A DNA stretch of 64,000 nucleotides from Neurospora tetraspora. Taxonomy: Eukaryota; Ascomycota; Sordariomycetes; Sordariales; Sordariaceae. The notes beneath the pieces were generated by a model. The model worked only from the letters and a program-made list of their open reading frames with translations. It did not search any database and was not told the DNA's origin. This document shows, piece by piece, positions 1 to 11,634 of this stretch; the stretch's first letter is position 1, and the number at the start of each line of letters is the position of its first letter. Location of the stretch: assembly GCF_033439725.1 (NCBI RefSeq), contig NW_026944390.1, positions 496,001-560,000 of the forward strand, read 5' to 3'. Made by a program: the position numbers and the translations under genes.

Positions 1-3000
1 AAATCCTACATGGTAGTACCATGCGTCCGACATATGACCTTATCGGCTCCCCGAGTCGTCGTTGTCGTGTTTTTGACTGGAAATGCGTAGACCGCCTCTC
101 GGAACACATTGGGAGCAGCACCGGACGGACAGGAACCGGTCCCATTTATCTCCGTATCCGAACAAAGAGCGGCTGACGATGAAGATGGATTGGTATCACG
201 GTCTCCGGTCATGTCGACCCCCTCAACCTGCCGGCCGGGTAGCAAAGATGCCATGATCTGCCTTTGGAATAAGTCACCATCGAAGCCCAGACCTTATAAG
301 TCTGCGGTCCCTTATTAGTCCATCAATGTAGAGAAGCGGTCGAGATAGGACCGGAAAGGAAGTCCGGAGCGATATCACGACCGGTCTGGGGAATCACGGG
401 TGCGAAAGATAGAAGGCACTAAGCTTCTTTACCCCGTACTTTCACGATGGACGATAGGTGGGATTGACCCGGAAGGTCGTTCGAGAACTCGAGATACCCG
501 CGACCCCCGCACCACCACTTTGTTCTAGCGTGCACCATGAGTGACGCAGGTTGAGTAGAGGTGTGCTTCGTATTACTTCAAATAGCGTGTCACTGCTTCG
601 TGTTCACCCACAGCGTTTATACCTACGTATCCTGGCAGTGTCCCGATCCCGAAAAGTCGAAAGGCTGGTGAAGAAGAAAGCACGAGATATACAGAAGGAA
701 AAGGCCGGTCAGATGGCAATCATCAACGAAGAACAGAAAGCACTTCCTGGCTTCATTCAAGGCCAAGCTGAGACTTTCTCAGTCAGTCATATCTGTAACA
801 CTGATGTGCATCACGCCCCCTTGTTTTTGTTCTTGTCGATCATGGCCGGTGAGAAACGAAAGTCTCTCAACCCCTCATTGTTGATCCGGGGATAGCACGC
901 AAGATATGGAAGATGATGACCGTTGAAACAATAAACCGAGGGTTGGGAAAATGGAGTCTTTGAACGGCGGTCCCTATAGGGCGGTAACACCATCAGCCCA
1001 TGTATTTGTTCTTTTATTCGAACAGACAAGCCTCTGATAATACACGTGTGGACTGGATGCTGCGGCTTGCCTATAAAACTAGTATACCGTAGGCGCCAGA
1101 GACGGGAGATGTACCCCTGTCTCGTTGTAGTGTAGAAAAGAAGGCCGAAAGGAAGCCGGGACGGCGAGGGGGGCATCAATATCCGTGCCGCAGTAGTGTG
1201 TAGACGGATCTGGGATCATCGCCGCCCTAAGTTCGGCGCTGTGCGGTTGAGGAAATGGAGGTTTCCCACGTGCTGATAGATTGAGGGTTCGAAGACTCCA
1301 TCGCGACTTGTTTGTTTACAGGGTGTCCGAAAAGGATAGGTATCAGGCCGCCTTGGCTGACATTAGGGACCATTGTCGCTAACAGCCGGCGCCAACAGAA
1401 CCTCAAGCCGCCAGACAGAGGCAGCAGCAGAGCACTTCCAGCAAGCGACACCCTGAAGGTGTTGGGGCCGGGCCGTTATACCTCTAGGGAACACCAGCAG
1501 GGGTTCGCCGGCGCCATCAACGGACGGCGCCAGAGGGCAGATTTCATGAGGGAAGGAAGGCGGAGGTTGGAGAGGGCGGTGGTGGCGGGGGAAATGTTCC
1601 GAGCACCGACAGTCCAGAAAAGCCAACCTGGTAGGCGCGAAGCCTCCATCTGAAAACAAAACGAAGATCGGACTGGAAGATGCGTGTGCTGAAGGGATGG
1701 GCCTGGCAGGCGCGGTTGGAATCTGCAAGCGGCCATCTGGAGTGCCTGGGAGGGGGATGGGTGAAGTCGGGATGTCGCCTGCGCAACACGGGGATGAACG
1801 GGGCATGAGGAGAGGGGCTTATCAATCGGGCCAAGAATTCGACAAGATTTTTGAAATTGCTTTTCTGTTTGATTGCCCTTGGAGTTGTGTGTTTTTGCCT
1901 CGGTGCTTCATGGCGCCGAAGCGAAGATCAGCAGTCCAGGGCGACCAAAGTTGTTTCGAGGCAGGCTCGAGGCAGGCTCGAGGCAGGCTCGCAGGGGGCA
2001 GATGCGGCCGTGTGGTCGCGGATGCGCGCTGAGGCAGTCCAGAAACTACGCGGGAGTTAAGACTGCCCAAAGTATCGGGTACTTCGCATGTGGATTGCTC
2101 AGATAATGAGGGGGCATTTGGTACTGTAGATCCCGAAGCGCCAAGTCGACGCCTAACAGAAGCGAGCACCTCCAAGGTACCCGCGACTCCACGAGAATCC
2201 GTCTTCATACGAGACGAAGCGAGTGAGTGCCAAGAGAAAAAGTGACGTCGTCATTTGCAGGGCCATTGTCCATCAGCCAAGCCCCAAGAACACACGACGC
2301 CAAGTGAGCCAAGCTCTGGAATTTCTCCCAAATCTCCCGTCCAGCCTATCCACCGCTCTCGCTGTTTCCGTCCATGTTTTTGAAACCTTTCAATGGATAT
2401 GTTTGCCGTTGCGGTACCGAACTATCAGTTCTTATCGCGCTGTCAATTTCATAGGTTGTGGTGACTGGTGACAGGACGGAAGCAGAAGGTCGGTACCTCT
2501 GATCTGCCTTCCCGCTCCTCCCTCCTACGAGTATCCAATGGTGCCGTGTGTTCCGAACAGCCCTTTTTTATGTCCTTGGACGAATGCGACCAATGTCGAC
2601 GCACACATGTGCTTTTTGTGCGCTTGCTGCAACCCTCCATGTGCGGGAGGATTCAAGCTTTATACGTGCAGCTCTTGTGCTGGTGCAGGAACACGAAGTC
2701 ACGAAAGGAGTTGCTGACATTTTATTGTGACGGTCACGATACAACACGATATCGGCTTCACTATCAGACGGTGTCAGGGTGGACTCGTATCTGGTCCACC
2801 AGTCACCTCTTCCACTATCGGCCAACTCCACCCCGATCAAAGTTCAAGGGCAAAAGGGCTCCGCTGTTGGGCAAGTGTCTTGCTGTTGATGGACGGAAAG
2901 GTTGGCAGCAGTGTGGCCTGCCCCCTTGTACACACACTACTGGGCAAGCCCCCTCCTGCATCCGGCCTTTTCTTTCCGTCCAGTCCTTTCCCATTTGGTC

Positions 3001-3755
3001 CTCTCTGCAGACGATCGATCTGTCTCTCTGTCGCTCGTCTCGTTTCCATGCAAACACTTCCCACCTTCTCCCCCCACTCTCCTCTTCCGCCGCTCATCTG
3101 CATCGTCTCCGTCTGCCACCGCCCGACTTCCTCCAACTTGCTCCTGCTCATCAAACTCCTGTAGAGGACTGTCGACTCCCTGAATCTCCTCTACTTGCTT
3201 CCATCCGTACTCCAGTTTTGGGCCATCGCCAAATCCCAATCGCCTCGGACGCCCATCTCACTTCTCGCTACTACATACTCGACGACAAAGACGACGACCA
3301 AGTGACTCTTTAGCTGGACGTTGCTTCGATTTTTGTCCTGTTCCGCCTCGCTTCTTCATCCACCAAAAAAAGTCTCGCGCCACGTTATTGCCTTGGACAC
3401 GGACCATCTTCGCTACGCTGCACTACCTTAGCTTGCCTGGCTGGCTTGCAATGGCTTTTTAGATCGACAAACTTCAGATTCCGTCTCTCAACTTTGCGTG
3501 TTTTGGAAAAAGGATCACGGGCTGCTGGGGGTACTTGGCGTTGTTATTGTTGTAGTCGCTCGATAGGTGGCCGAGAGGGGAAAGCCAAGAAATACGAGGT
3601 ATGTTCCCGCCGCGGAAGCCGAAGTGGAGATTCTGTTTGGCTCACCCAAAAGGGAGACCCCAGCAATATCAAACACCACCAAGAAAATATGCAATAACTC
3701 CTCGGGTCGCTAACAAATTATCACCAGATACTGCACTCCAACTGCTGCATCACCA
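1..3755. other. Intergenic region and long leader of the WSC-sensor gene
   Basis: I see no convincing gene here. Reading frames exist but have poor codon bias and no recognisable domain. One 82-codon frame on the minus strand (254 down to 6) is Ser/Thr-rich and could be an exon of a gene beyond the left edge, but nothing confirms it. From about 2,900 to 3,750 the plus strand is strongly pyrimidine-rich, typical of fungal promoters and 5' leaders, and it leads straight into the WSC gene. A small tandem repeat lies at 1956-1991. Confidence 0.5.
1956..1991. repeat. Short tandem repeat, 11-bp unit, three copies
   Basis: The unit TCGAGGCAGGC occurs three times head to tail at 1956-1988 and is followed by a degenerate start of a fourth copy. 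It lies in non-coding DNA. Confidence 0.8.
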
Positions 3756-5245
3756 ATGGCACGCCAACGAGCTGCCCGTTTGTGGGCATGTCTCGCCCTA
3801 GTGGCCTCGCTTTGCGGAAACGCATTGGCCGTGGGCCCGTCCCATGATGTTGCCTACTGCGCCACCGTCAACACGGCTGACATGGACTCGAGTGAGTAGC
3901 TAGAGACCTCATCGTCATGTTCCCACAGAGCCTATACTAACCTCCATTGCAGAGGACAGCGACTTCCAGTCCATGGGTTTGTGCTACCAAACCTGTGCTG
4001 GTGCCCAGGAAGAGTACGCCTTTGCTGTGGTTTGGGGCAAATCCTGCTGGTGCTCCAACACACAGCCAAACACAGCCAACACCGTATCGACTAACCAATG
4101 CGAAAATCCTTGCCCCGGATATCCTTCAGATTGGTGTGGAGGCGATTCCCTCTACGGATATCTCAAGATCACGGGCGTCAAGCCGTCCAGCACGGCGGCG
4201 CCAGCGTCAATCAGCACCACCACCCAACAAACCACCAAGACGACCACATCCGCGACTAAGCCCACGACTACGGTATGTGTCCTCTCTGTTTCTCCTTATC
4301 CAATCCCCTACTCCCACGATGCCCCAGCGTTCCCGTTCCCGGCGCGTTTTGATATCTATCCTTGAGCCTATATCATGAACCCGCCCCCCCGTTCACCCTT
4401 GCTTAAACATCTCGGTCCCCAGGCTGTGGTGATCATCAAGACTGAGACTGAGCAGACCACTGCAATCAAGACTGTGCAGAGCACGGTTCGAGAAACAGTG
4501 ACTGTGATTCCCTCGGTGAAGTCTTCGGTGGCCTCCTCAACTGGGGTTTCTTCTTCCACCACCCTTGTTACTTCTGTATGGTTTTTCGCACCTTCTTTCA
4601 TCCGTTCTCGTCAGACCATGCATTCAACCGTAGCTTCCTGGGTGCATGTAAGGCTAACATTGTGGATAGACGACACAAACTACCAATGGCCCCGTTACAA
4701 CAGATCCGACGCAGCCAACCACCCAAACCGTTACCGTTGGCGGAACAGTACGAACCGTGGTCGTCACACCAACCCCAACAGCCACCAGCGGAGGTCAACT
4801 TGCCGAACCCGAACCCAATGGAAAGAAGCCACTCGGTATAGGAGCAGCCGTCGGAATTGCCATCGGTGTCGCCGCTGCTCTGGGAATTATCGGCGTATTG
4901 CTCTGGATCTGGTACATGAGGCGCAGGAAGCAGAACGAAGAGAGCGGCTCTTCATTCAGCTCGCCACGCGGAAGCTCTTCGGGAATGAAGGGCGCCACAG
5001 TTACCGAAACTCGCTTTGCGCCCGACCTGGTAGCATGGGGGGATGGACCGGGGTCCAAGAGGAGGAGCACTTTGATGCCAGTCGACCCACGCTTGAACCC
5101 ATACGGCAACGCTCTGTTCAACGGCCGAAACAAGAGCCGTGAGAGTATCACATCATTCCAGGACAACCAAGACTACTCGAGACGGGTTGTCGGTCAGCCG
5201 CGGGTACTGAGAGCCGTAAACCCGGATCCAATCAACGAGGATTGA
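3756..5245 (+). CDS. WSC-domain cell-wall stress sensor, single-pass membrane protein
   Basis: Cell-surface mechanosensor of the WSC type, which in fungi reports wall stress to Rho1/protein kinase C and the cell-wall-integrity MAP kinase cascade. Four exons are inferred: 3756-3891, 3953-4272, 4423-4575 and 4670-5245, giving 394 residues with all junctions in phase. The start is the ATG opening a classic signal peptide (about residues 1-25, ending NALA). A cysteine-rich WSC domain follows (about 33-122, with CYQTC, SCWCS and DWCGG). Next comes a Ser/Thr-rich, probably O-mannosylated stalk, one transmembrane helix (about 259-282), a basic stop-transfer RRRKQ and a cytoplasmic tail of about 110 residues. 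This order is diagnostic of the family. Which Neurospora WSC paralogue it is cannot be told from the sequence alone. Confidence 0.9.
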
Positions 5246-7883
5246 GGATTGAGCGGACGGTTTCAATCACTCACGACGACGCACACGAACGGTTTCTTGC
5301 GATTACATCATCATCATCATCCCCCTCATCATCATCATCACTACCATCACTGTCTTCTGCATCTGCATTGAGATACCACGGCGTTTTTTGCGTTTCATCG
5401 TTTCCGAAACTGGGCGGCAGGCGGGCTTGTTTTGCTTTTTGGGGCCAGACTGGGGGAAAGGCAAACTAAAAGGAAGGGGGGTGCTGCTGGTTGTGTCTGA
5501 TCATTTTTTGGGGGGTTTTGAGGGTTTTCCAGCGCTTTTTTGTTCATGTTAAACCACACTTGCAAGCGCACATACAACCAGACGACCGAACGCTGATTAT
5601 CTACGTGCCCTAATGTTCTTTTCCTTTTTTTTTCCTTATGATTTTGGGGTGCAGCGTATCTTTGTTTCCTGTACCGGACGACCGTTCATCTCAATCCGCC
5701 TCAACTTCGGACGACACCAGATAGCTTCGGTTCGCTCAATGGACCTTACAACCGATCACCTCACATATACGACACTATACCTCATCCTGACAAACCAAAG
5801 ACAAATCGAGAGCATTATTTACGTCACCTCGAATTCAAGCTATCGCAGCTTTTTGGACAACTTTACGGAAGCACGACCATACACCACTTGGACACTGAAT
5901 GGTTGGACTGCGAACTTGCGCGCGCTTGGATCAGAGTTACGGAAGCGGCTTTTGCGGCGGTTATGGGATCAAAGCTGTATTTGTGGGAGGTTATAGTAGA
6001 GTCAGGTTATAGGTGGCCATGGACCCCCTAATCCTGCCTACATCTTAGTTGGAATACGGAACCGAATACCTATCTGAATCGAACCCAACAATGATTTTGC
6101 GTGCGATTGATTGACGCTCTGTGAACACGTCCAAGTGTCAATGTCAATTGGGGTGTCGTTCGTCATTGCGGGTACCAACCAACCAGTGATCACTTCCTGT
6201 TCCTAACGAGGCGTTCATCTCGTTTTGCTTGCTGTTCCTGATCTACCCTCGCAGCACATATGCCTCGTTTTATCTTATGCAAATCATCGAACCAGTCAGA
6301 GCGTATATTTGGTTAGTGATGGTGTGCACACCGTAGTGTACATATAGGGAACTTCTCCCAAACATCTTTTACTGGTGAACCAAACAACCCTGCTGCCAAC
6401 CACACACAAGAACGACCGAATGGGTCTCCATCCACCATCCACAAAATAAGATAGGGGATGGAGAAGCGACACGGCTCATTCGGCTCGTTGTCTGTCAGGG
6501 TTTGTGTGAAGAAGAAGTGAAGAAAAAAGACAAGAGTGGTGGGTAGCATCTATTTGGTTCCAATTGGTCTTCTACTGTGTGGCGAAAAACTTAAACTCAA
6601 AACTTGGAAACCAAGGATTTGGGGAAAAGCCCGCAGATTTGATGCAAGCCAAATGCAGGTACACACGGAAGCACTGATGCAATTGTTGAAGATCCTCATT
6701 TCTTTAAGCAGGGCTGCTCTCCTCCTGCCCGATTGTTTCGAACCAACAACCACCAGACTGCCATACTGCATAGAGATTTACACAGTAAGAGGGTGCAACG
6801 GATGGATGGAAATAAATAGTAGGCATTTGGTTATTTCTGTAGAGCCTTCGGATGGACTTTTACCTAGTGGTAGATAGATAGATAGGTATGGGAAATTGGT
6901 AAGTGGAAGTCTATGACGCAGCTGTTTGTGCTTACTGCGACTCCCGTCGGTACCGAGTGCGCATGTAAGCACATATCATATCCACTTGCCGAGCGCACAT
7001 ATCGAGGTACATACTACTCTGACTACGTATGCAAGGGGAAAAAGGGGGGGGGGGGGGTTCTGATATTTGGAAATCCCATCGGGATACAGTCATGGAGAAG
7101 ATGCAGTTTGTTTGTTTCTTCTTTTTCCCGCATTTGTCATCGCGGGAACTCGGACAAGGAAGATGAAGTGGTTGATGCGAATGCTACCTACCTACCTAGC
7201 TAGGAAAAGATGGAGAACGACGGAAAGAACAATGTATCGTTAGTACTGATATGGTTTGGCTATTGACAATTCTAAGTTCACAACGATGAACTGATCTGTT
7301 GAAATGATATGTATTGACGTTCTCGACTTCCCAACTTCCCAAACGAAGCCGAGTGCCGGAGGCGCGGGAGCCGAACGGGATCCTCGGGATGGAGGGGAGT
7401 CGTGGAAACCATGAGGGACGCCTGCCCTGTCTTGTCTTGTTCTTCCTGCCCTGTGTTGCCTCACCAAGAAGGAAAGAAAGCAAAGAAGTCTTTAGCACAC
7501 CAAGAAGGAAAAAAACAAAAAAAAAAACAAAAAAAAAAAAGTCCTTAGCAAAACGATGATTTTATCAGATATCGAACAACAAATCCTCTCTCTGGGTCCT
7601 GGTCGGCGGAGATTGGAGATGGATACTATACCACTATCGGCTGTTTCCCTTTCACCATGGGATTTCCGCTGTAGGGATGGGATGTTTAGACCCATATGGA
7701 AGGTTCCAATTCATGTAATTCGAGAAAGCTTCCTAAGTTTCTATCGCATAAAGAATTCGACTGGTGATGCTACCTTCATCCTCCCTCCCACGTTCACACG
7801 CATGCATGCTCGAAAGAAAATAAGTGCGTACATAAACCCAATATCCTGACTAATGCTTCAACATCCAATGGCGGTTAACAACC
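5246..7883. other. Intergenic region, no gene seen
   Basis: This holds the presumed 3' UTR of the WSC gene and then about 2 kb with no coherent reading frame. It contains a TAGA microsatellite near 6871, a 14-nt G run at 7044-7057 and A-rich runs near 7508-7540. No domain or RNA gene is visible before the tRNA. Confidence 0.5.
5305..5343. repeat. ATC/TCA microsatellite in 3' flank of the WSC gene
   Basis: Near-perfect runs of the trinucleotide ATC, interrupted by a short C tract, lie about 60 nt after the WSC stop codon, probably in the 3' UTR. Confidence 0.8.
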
Positions 7884-7955
7884 GCCCGGCTAGCTCAATC
7901 GGTAGAGCGTGAGACTCTTAATCTCAAGGTTGTGGGTTCGACCCCCACGTCGGGC
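7884..7955 (+). tRNA. tRNA-Lys (anticodon CTT)
   Basis: The cloverleaf can be drawn directly. The acceptor strands GCCCGGC and GTCGGGC pair, the D arm contains TAGCTCAATCGGTAGAGC, and the anticodon stem TGAGA/TCTCA encloses the loop CTCTTAA. The T arm contains GGTTCGACC. No intron is present. A T5 run about 35 nt downstream can serve as the RNA polymerase III terminator. Confidence 0.97.
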
Positions 7956-7956
7956 T

Positions 7957-8663
7957 CAATTCCCGATGTTCCTGGTATCAGGACAACATCAACTTTTTGC
8001 TGAAATTCTCTTTTTGGTGATGAATTGTTTTTTGTTGTTCACCTTCCTCTTTCTGCATGCTTCCTTCCCTGTTATTCTCGGTTCTCTTCGTTGCATATTT
8101 TTTTCAGGTAGACAGTCAGCCCTATCGCCAAGTCATTTGTCAAATTATTTTTTTCCTCTTGGTCACGTATGTTCTTCGAAAACAATAGTTCTCTTCACTA
8201 CCTGTGATAAGCTAAACGAGACCGACTTTGTGTCTACGTAATACAGCCTTTGTAATATGTAAGACCTGCTGGGAGACGTACATATCTGCCATGGATAAGT
8301 CCATATACACAGGCCCAGCTAGCATTCCTTTATATGACAACGAGCCTTCGATATGATAACCTCGAACACTGATCGACATGACAATAACGCACAAATGCAT
8401 CAATGTGCTCAAAGAAGTGAATCCGACACCCTACGTAAACATGAACTCCGACCACCTAAGCCCAAATATAAACCACACAAGACCGCCATATTTTCCTGCC
8501 ATATCCGATGACGCCAGGAACGCCCTTAAGTGGCATCACATCCTTTATGACCCATTCCATTATTTTTCCGACCAGACCATCGACGACCCATAGCCCCACA
8601 AATGTCAATCATGTACAGCGTAATATGAACAGCTGGCGAGCAACCCACGAATGTCAGAGTCAC
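7957..8663. other. Intergenic region between tRNA-Lys and the zinc-finger locus
   Basis: AT-rich non-coding DNA with no supported gene. It presumably carries the 3' flank of the minus-strand transcript from the zinc-finger locus. Confidence 0.45.
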
Positions 8664-9749
8664 TCATTGCTCGGCGGGCTCTGGCTTCACAAGGTCCATG
8701 TCGACACTTGGGGCCCGGGAGCTGTCCTCGTCTGATGATGATTCAGCATTGTCATCATCTTCATCTTCATCGCCCTCGTCATCCTCGCCCTCTGTCGCGG
8801 TAGAATCCTCTTCCTCGTCGTCAGAGTTGGGATTGCGCTCACTGCAGAAGCTGGTGAGCAAGCTGTGATCTTCCAGTGGCTCCCGCTTGATGTTAGAGAT
8901 AGGATCGGGACCAGCAGTAGCAGCTCGCGGAGGCTGAGGAACAACATTAGCAGTTCCAACGGCCTCGGGGCCAGCAGTAGCAGCTCGAGCGCGCTCATGA
9001 GCAACACCAACGGCCTGGGCTGCCTCGGGAGCAGCGGTACCAGGTTGAATGGCCTCAGTGGGAGCAACAGCTTGAGGAGCAGCAACAGCTTGAGGAGCAG
9101 CAACGGCAGGGGCTGGAGTGGTTTCAACAGCTGGTTGAACCAGTGAGGCGTGATCATTGGTGACTGCGGGAACCGAAGCTTGGTTACCGCTTTGCAGAAG
9201 AACCGACTCGACGGGCTCAGCTTTGATGGTAGAGGTTGCAGTTGGCGCCGAAGACGGCGGAGGGGCATCTACCATCGATGCGTCAACCACCGAAGTGTCC
9301 ACAATCGAAGCATCCACCATGGTTGTGTCATGGTCATCGGCGAAGGGGTCAGCTTCGTTAGCCGCGGCGTCCGGAGCGACAAAAAGGCCCTCGCTAGCAG
9401 CCCTCTCCTGCTTCGGCTCCTCTGGTTCATCGACCTTCTCAGGCTCTTCAGGCTCGCCCTTGACAACAGGCGCGAACACAGGATCAGTCTTCTGTAACAA
9501 GGGCACCATCTCTGCTCGCAATGCACGCTCTACCCGGGGGACAAAAAAACCCTTACTAGTAGCCCTCTCCTCCTTCGGCTCCAATTCTTCCACCTTTTCA
9601 AACTCTTCAAACTCGCCCCTAACAACAAGCGCGAACACAGGATCAGTCTTTTGCAACAATGGCACCATCTCTGCTCGCAATGTACGCTCTCCCCCATCGG
9701 CGCCGCCGGCTTCCTCGCCTCCGCCGTCCTGCCCGCCGACGCCTAGCGC
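8664..9749 (-). pseudogene. In-frame acidic C-terminal extension lying behind a stop codon of the GIY-YIG/zinc-finger gene
   Basis: Directly after the TAA that ends the upstream zinc-finger gene (9752-9750), the same frame stays open for about 361 codons to a stop at 8664. It holds a Gly-rich linker, two 53-residue tandem repeats (core LRAEMVPLLQKTDPVFA, about 9525-9683 and 9366-9524) and an Ala/Pro-rich stretch. It ends in an acidic Ser/Asp/Glu tail with several VKPEP/IKREP-like motifs that resemble SUMO-acceptor sites. Frame continuity over more than 1 kb suggests this was, or in other strains is, the C-terminal third of the same protein. A CAA-to-TAA change would explain the stop. An intron removing the stop or translational read-through are alternatives; I see no good donor site. 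Confidence 0.5.
9366..9683 (-). repeat. Diverged tandem duplication, 159-bp unit, two copies
   Basis: Two adjacent 159-bp (53-codon) units keep the reading frame. They are nearly identical at their 5' ends and diverge mostly by C/T and G/A transitions. The copy nearer the upstream stop (9525-9683) carries the T or A state, for example TTT where the other copy has CCT. Confidence 0.8.
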
Positions 9750-10892
9750 TTAATGGATGCATTCCTCGGCGGGAATGCCGTCATCTTTGCATCTGCCGCA
9801 ATGTTGTTGCCTGTCACACGCGTGATGTCTCTTGACACACCGTTGGCAGCGTGGCTTGACGGACTTGCCCTTGGTAGGGACCCACGGCTGTACCTCCTCC
9901 CCACGAGCCGCAAGCATATCCTGGTGGACCTTGGCTTCTCTTTCGTGTCGCAATAAACGGCTGGCGGTCTTGAAATTTCTGTTGCATAGCCCGCAATGGA
10001 ATTCCAACTTCCCAGCTGCACGGTCCTTGTGCCTCTGTGATCTGAGGTGTCTGTTTAGATCCCCCATGTCTAGGAAAACTTGGTTGCCGCAATCTTTGCA
10101 AATAAAACGCTTATCTTCCTCTTCACTATCAACAACATGTCCCCGTTTAAGCCCTGGAATTCCGCAACGCGTGGGGTTTATTTTTATTCCATTGAGACCA
10201 ATATATTGAAATTTGGCCTTTTGCCAGGGGTAGAGGTCCTCGTAATTGGCGTTCCAGAAACCCCAAGTCTTGTTAGACTTCATGGACCAGAAAAGACAGT
10301 GCATAGCAGCCTCGATAACTACGACGATGTTAGGAATATGTTATTATATTTGGTCGAGTATTTTGGGTACAAGTGTGAGGATATGGTTATTCTTACTGAT
10401 AATTAGAACCCGGATTCTCTTCTTCTGTTGCTTTGGCAATGGTACCTTCGCAATTTGCGCACAATGAACAATTGTATATCCTCGGTCGAGGGCCTGTTGA
10501 ACGGCCTCAGCCGAAGGCTTCTTGCCAGAGTTAGGGCGCGCTGAAAGATGTTTCAGGACACGCTTCCTGGTGCCTCCTTCAGAGCTTGTAGAGGAGCCGA
10601 CGAAAACTGCTGTCGGTGAACCGGGTCTTTCGAGGATGAGGATATATACCCCCCAGTTTTGCCTTGAGAAATTGCTAGGTAGCGAGTTGATGAATTCGAT
10701 CGTTGGGGGTGTAGGGCTGTCGAGGAGAGCAGGAATACCACGAGCGAATTTGACATTGGTAGAGGTAAGAAGTCCTTTCAAAGCCTCGTATGAAGGAATG
10801 AGTGTAGGGATTTCAGGCACTACCCTCGGATTGTTCATGATTTCCCACATGAATTTGTGGAGCTCTCTCGGGAGGGCAACTTCGGACGCCAT
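9750..10892 (-). CDS. GIY-YIG-like domain protein with C2H2 fingers and a Zn2Cys6-like cluster
   Basis: Two exons, 10892-10397 and 10318-9750, joined across a 78-nt intron (donor GTAAGA, acceptor TAG), give 354 residues. Residues about 80-165 resemble a GIY-YIG fold: WGVYIL, then VFVGSST followed by a basic GGTRKRVLKH helix. A nuclease activity is not assured, because the canonical second motif is only weakly matched. Two C2H2-like fingers follow (CKDC...HLRSQRH and CGLC...HEREAKVH). The end carries a Cys spacing C-x2-C-x6-C-x5-C-x2-C-x8-C, which fits a Zn2Cys6 cluster. Nuclear DNA binding is therefore likely. The frame continues past the stop into an acidic tail annotated separately. The ATG sits 11 nt from a large inverted repeat that would lie in the 5' UTR or promoter. 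Confidence 0.7.
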
Positions 10893-10902
10893 GTTGGACC
10901 AC

Positions 10903-11155
10903 GATGCTGATGATGGATGAAGGAGAGAACGAGAGACGGAAAAAACTTCACGTCTATGGGGGAGAAGGATGGGGTGTACTAAAGCTATTATTATTAGGGA
11001 AAGAACAACCCGATATCACTCCCACCTTCCTCGATATAATATCGGGTTGTTCTTTCCCTAGTGATGATGGCTTCGGTACACCCCGTCCTTCTCCCCTATG
11101 GACGTGAAGTTTTTTCCGTCTCTCGTTCTCTCCTTCATCCACCATCATCAGCATC
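10903..11155. repeat. Large inverted repeat (foldback) with about 115-bp arms
   Basis: The left arm 10903-11016 is the reverse complement of the right arm 11039-11155, with a spacer of about 22 bp between them. Arm ends match exactly (GATGCTGATGATGG against CCACCATCATCAGCATC, allowing one 3-nt indel). Differences are mainly transitions: where the right arm implies CCATCATCACTAGG the left arm reads CTATTATTATTAGG. Part of the spacer (CACCTTCCTCGATATAAT) recurs just past the right arm at 11162-11180, so the structure includes a third, partial copy. Confidence 0.85.
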
Positions 11156-11199
11156 ATTGGGGCACCTTCCTCGATATAATTCGAGTTATTCTTTCCAGC

Positions 11200-11520
11200 T
11201 CGACTTAGGTGGTCTCCTCAATTACTATGGTATCGTCGATTTGCGTCGTACCATCAAGCTCCATGCTGATCTCGTGCTCCTCTTCAACACTGACCTTTTT
11301 AGCCTTCTTTTTTTTGTTCCTCAAGCTTTAGATCGTGGGGCCAACGCTTGAAACTGTTGCTTCGACTGATGCTTTTGTCGACAAAGATTAGAATATCCTT
11401 CTCCACCTCCTCGCGTGAGGCGGGTACAGAAAGGGAAACAGGAGCCATGACCCGCTTGATGTCGGCATATTCACGACTGGTGGTCAACAGCCGGATCTTC
11501 TCGCAACTGAGTATTTACTT
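11200..11520 (-). pseudogene. Fragment resembling a NACHT/STAND NTPase domain
   Basis: The minus strand reads KIRLLTTSREYADIKRV followed by VPASREEVEKDILIFVDK, which matches the pattern of fungal NACHT NTPases (leu-rich strand, TSR-x-DI, then a DI-x-x-FV helix). It lacks the P-loop, Walker B and the repeat domains of a full NLR-type protein. The frame stops after an A8 run. In the next frame an acidic stretch (EEEHEISMELDGTTQIDDT) runs to a stop at about 11207, so a single-base slip in the A run is likely. It is best read as a gene remnant between the GTPase gene and the inverted repeat. It could also be an exon of an unrecognised short gene, since a CAG acceptor-like site precedes it. Confidence 0.4.
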
Positions 11521-11634
11521 TTGTTTCTAGCTTTGGTTAAGGCGTCGGCGTCGGCGCATGTCCCGGTCAGATTGCTGGCGTGTGGATTTACAAGGCCGAG
11601 GAGGCGAAAAAGGGGTATCCGACGGGCCACTGGG

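Noticed and set aside
2468-3313. 281-codon plus-strand frame upstream of the WSC gene
   Set aside because: Pyrimidine-driven composition rich in Ser, Pro and Leu, no domain, and it overlaps several equally long frames in other phases. It is better read as leader or promoter DNA.
10904-11157. Two similar small proteins encoded on opposite strands around 11,000
   Set aside because: Their resemblance is a direct result of the inverted repeat; there is no independent coding evidence.
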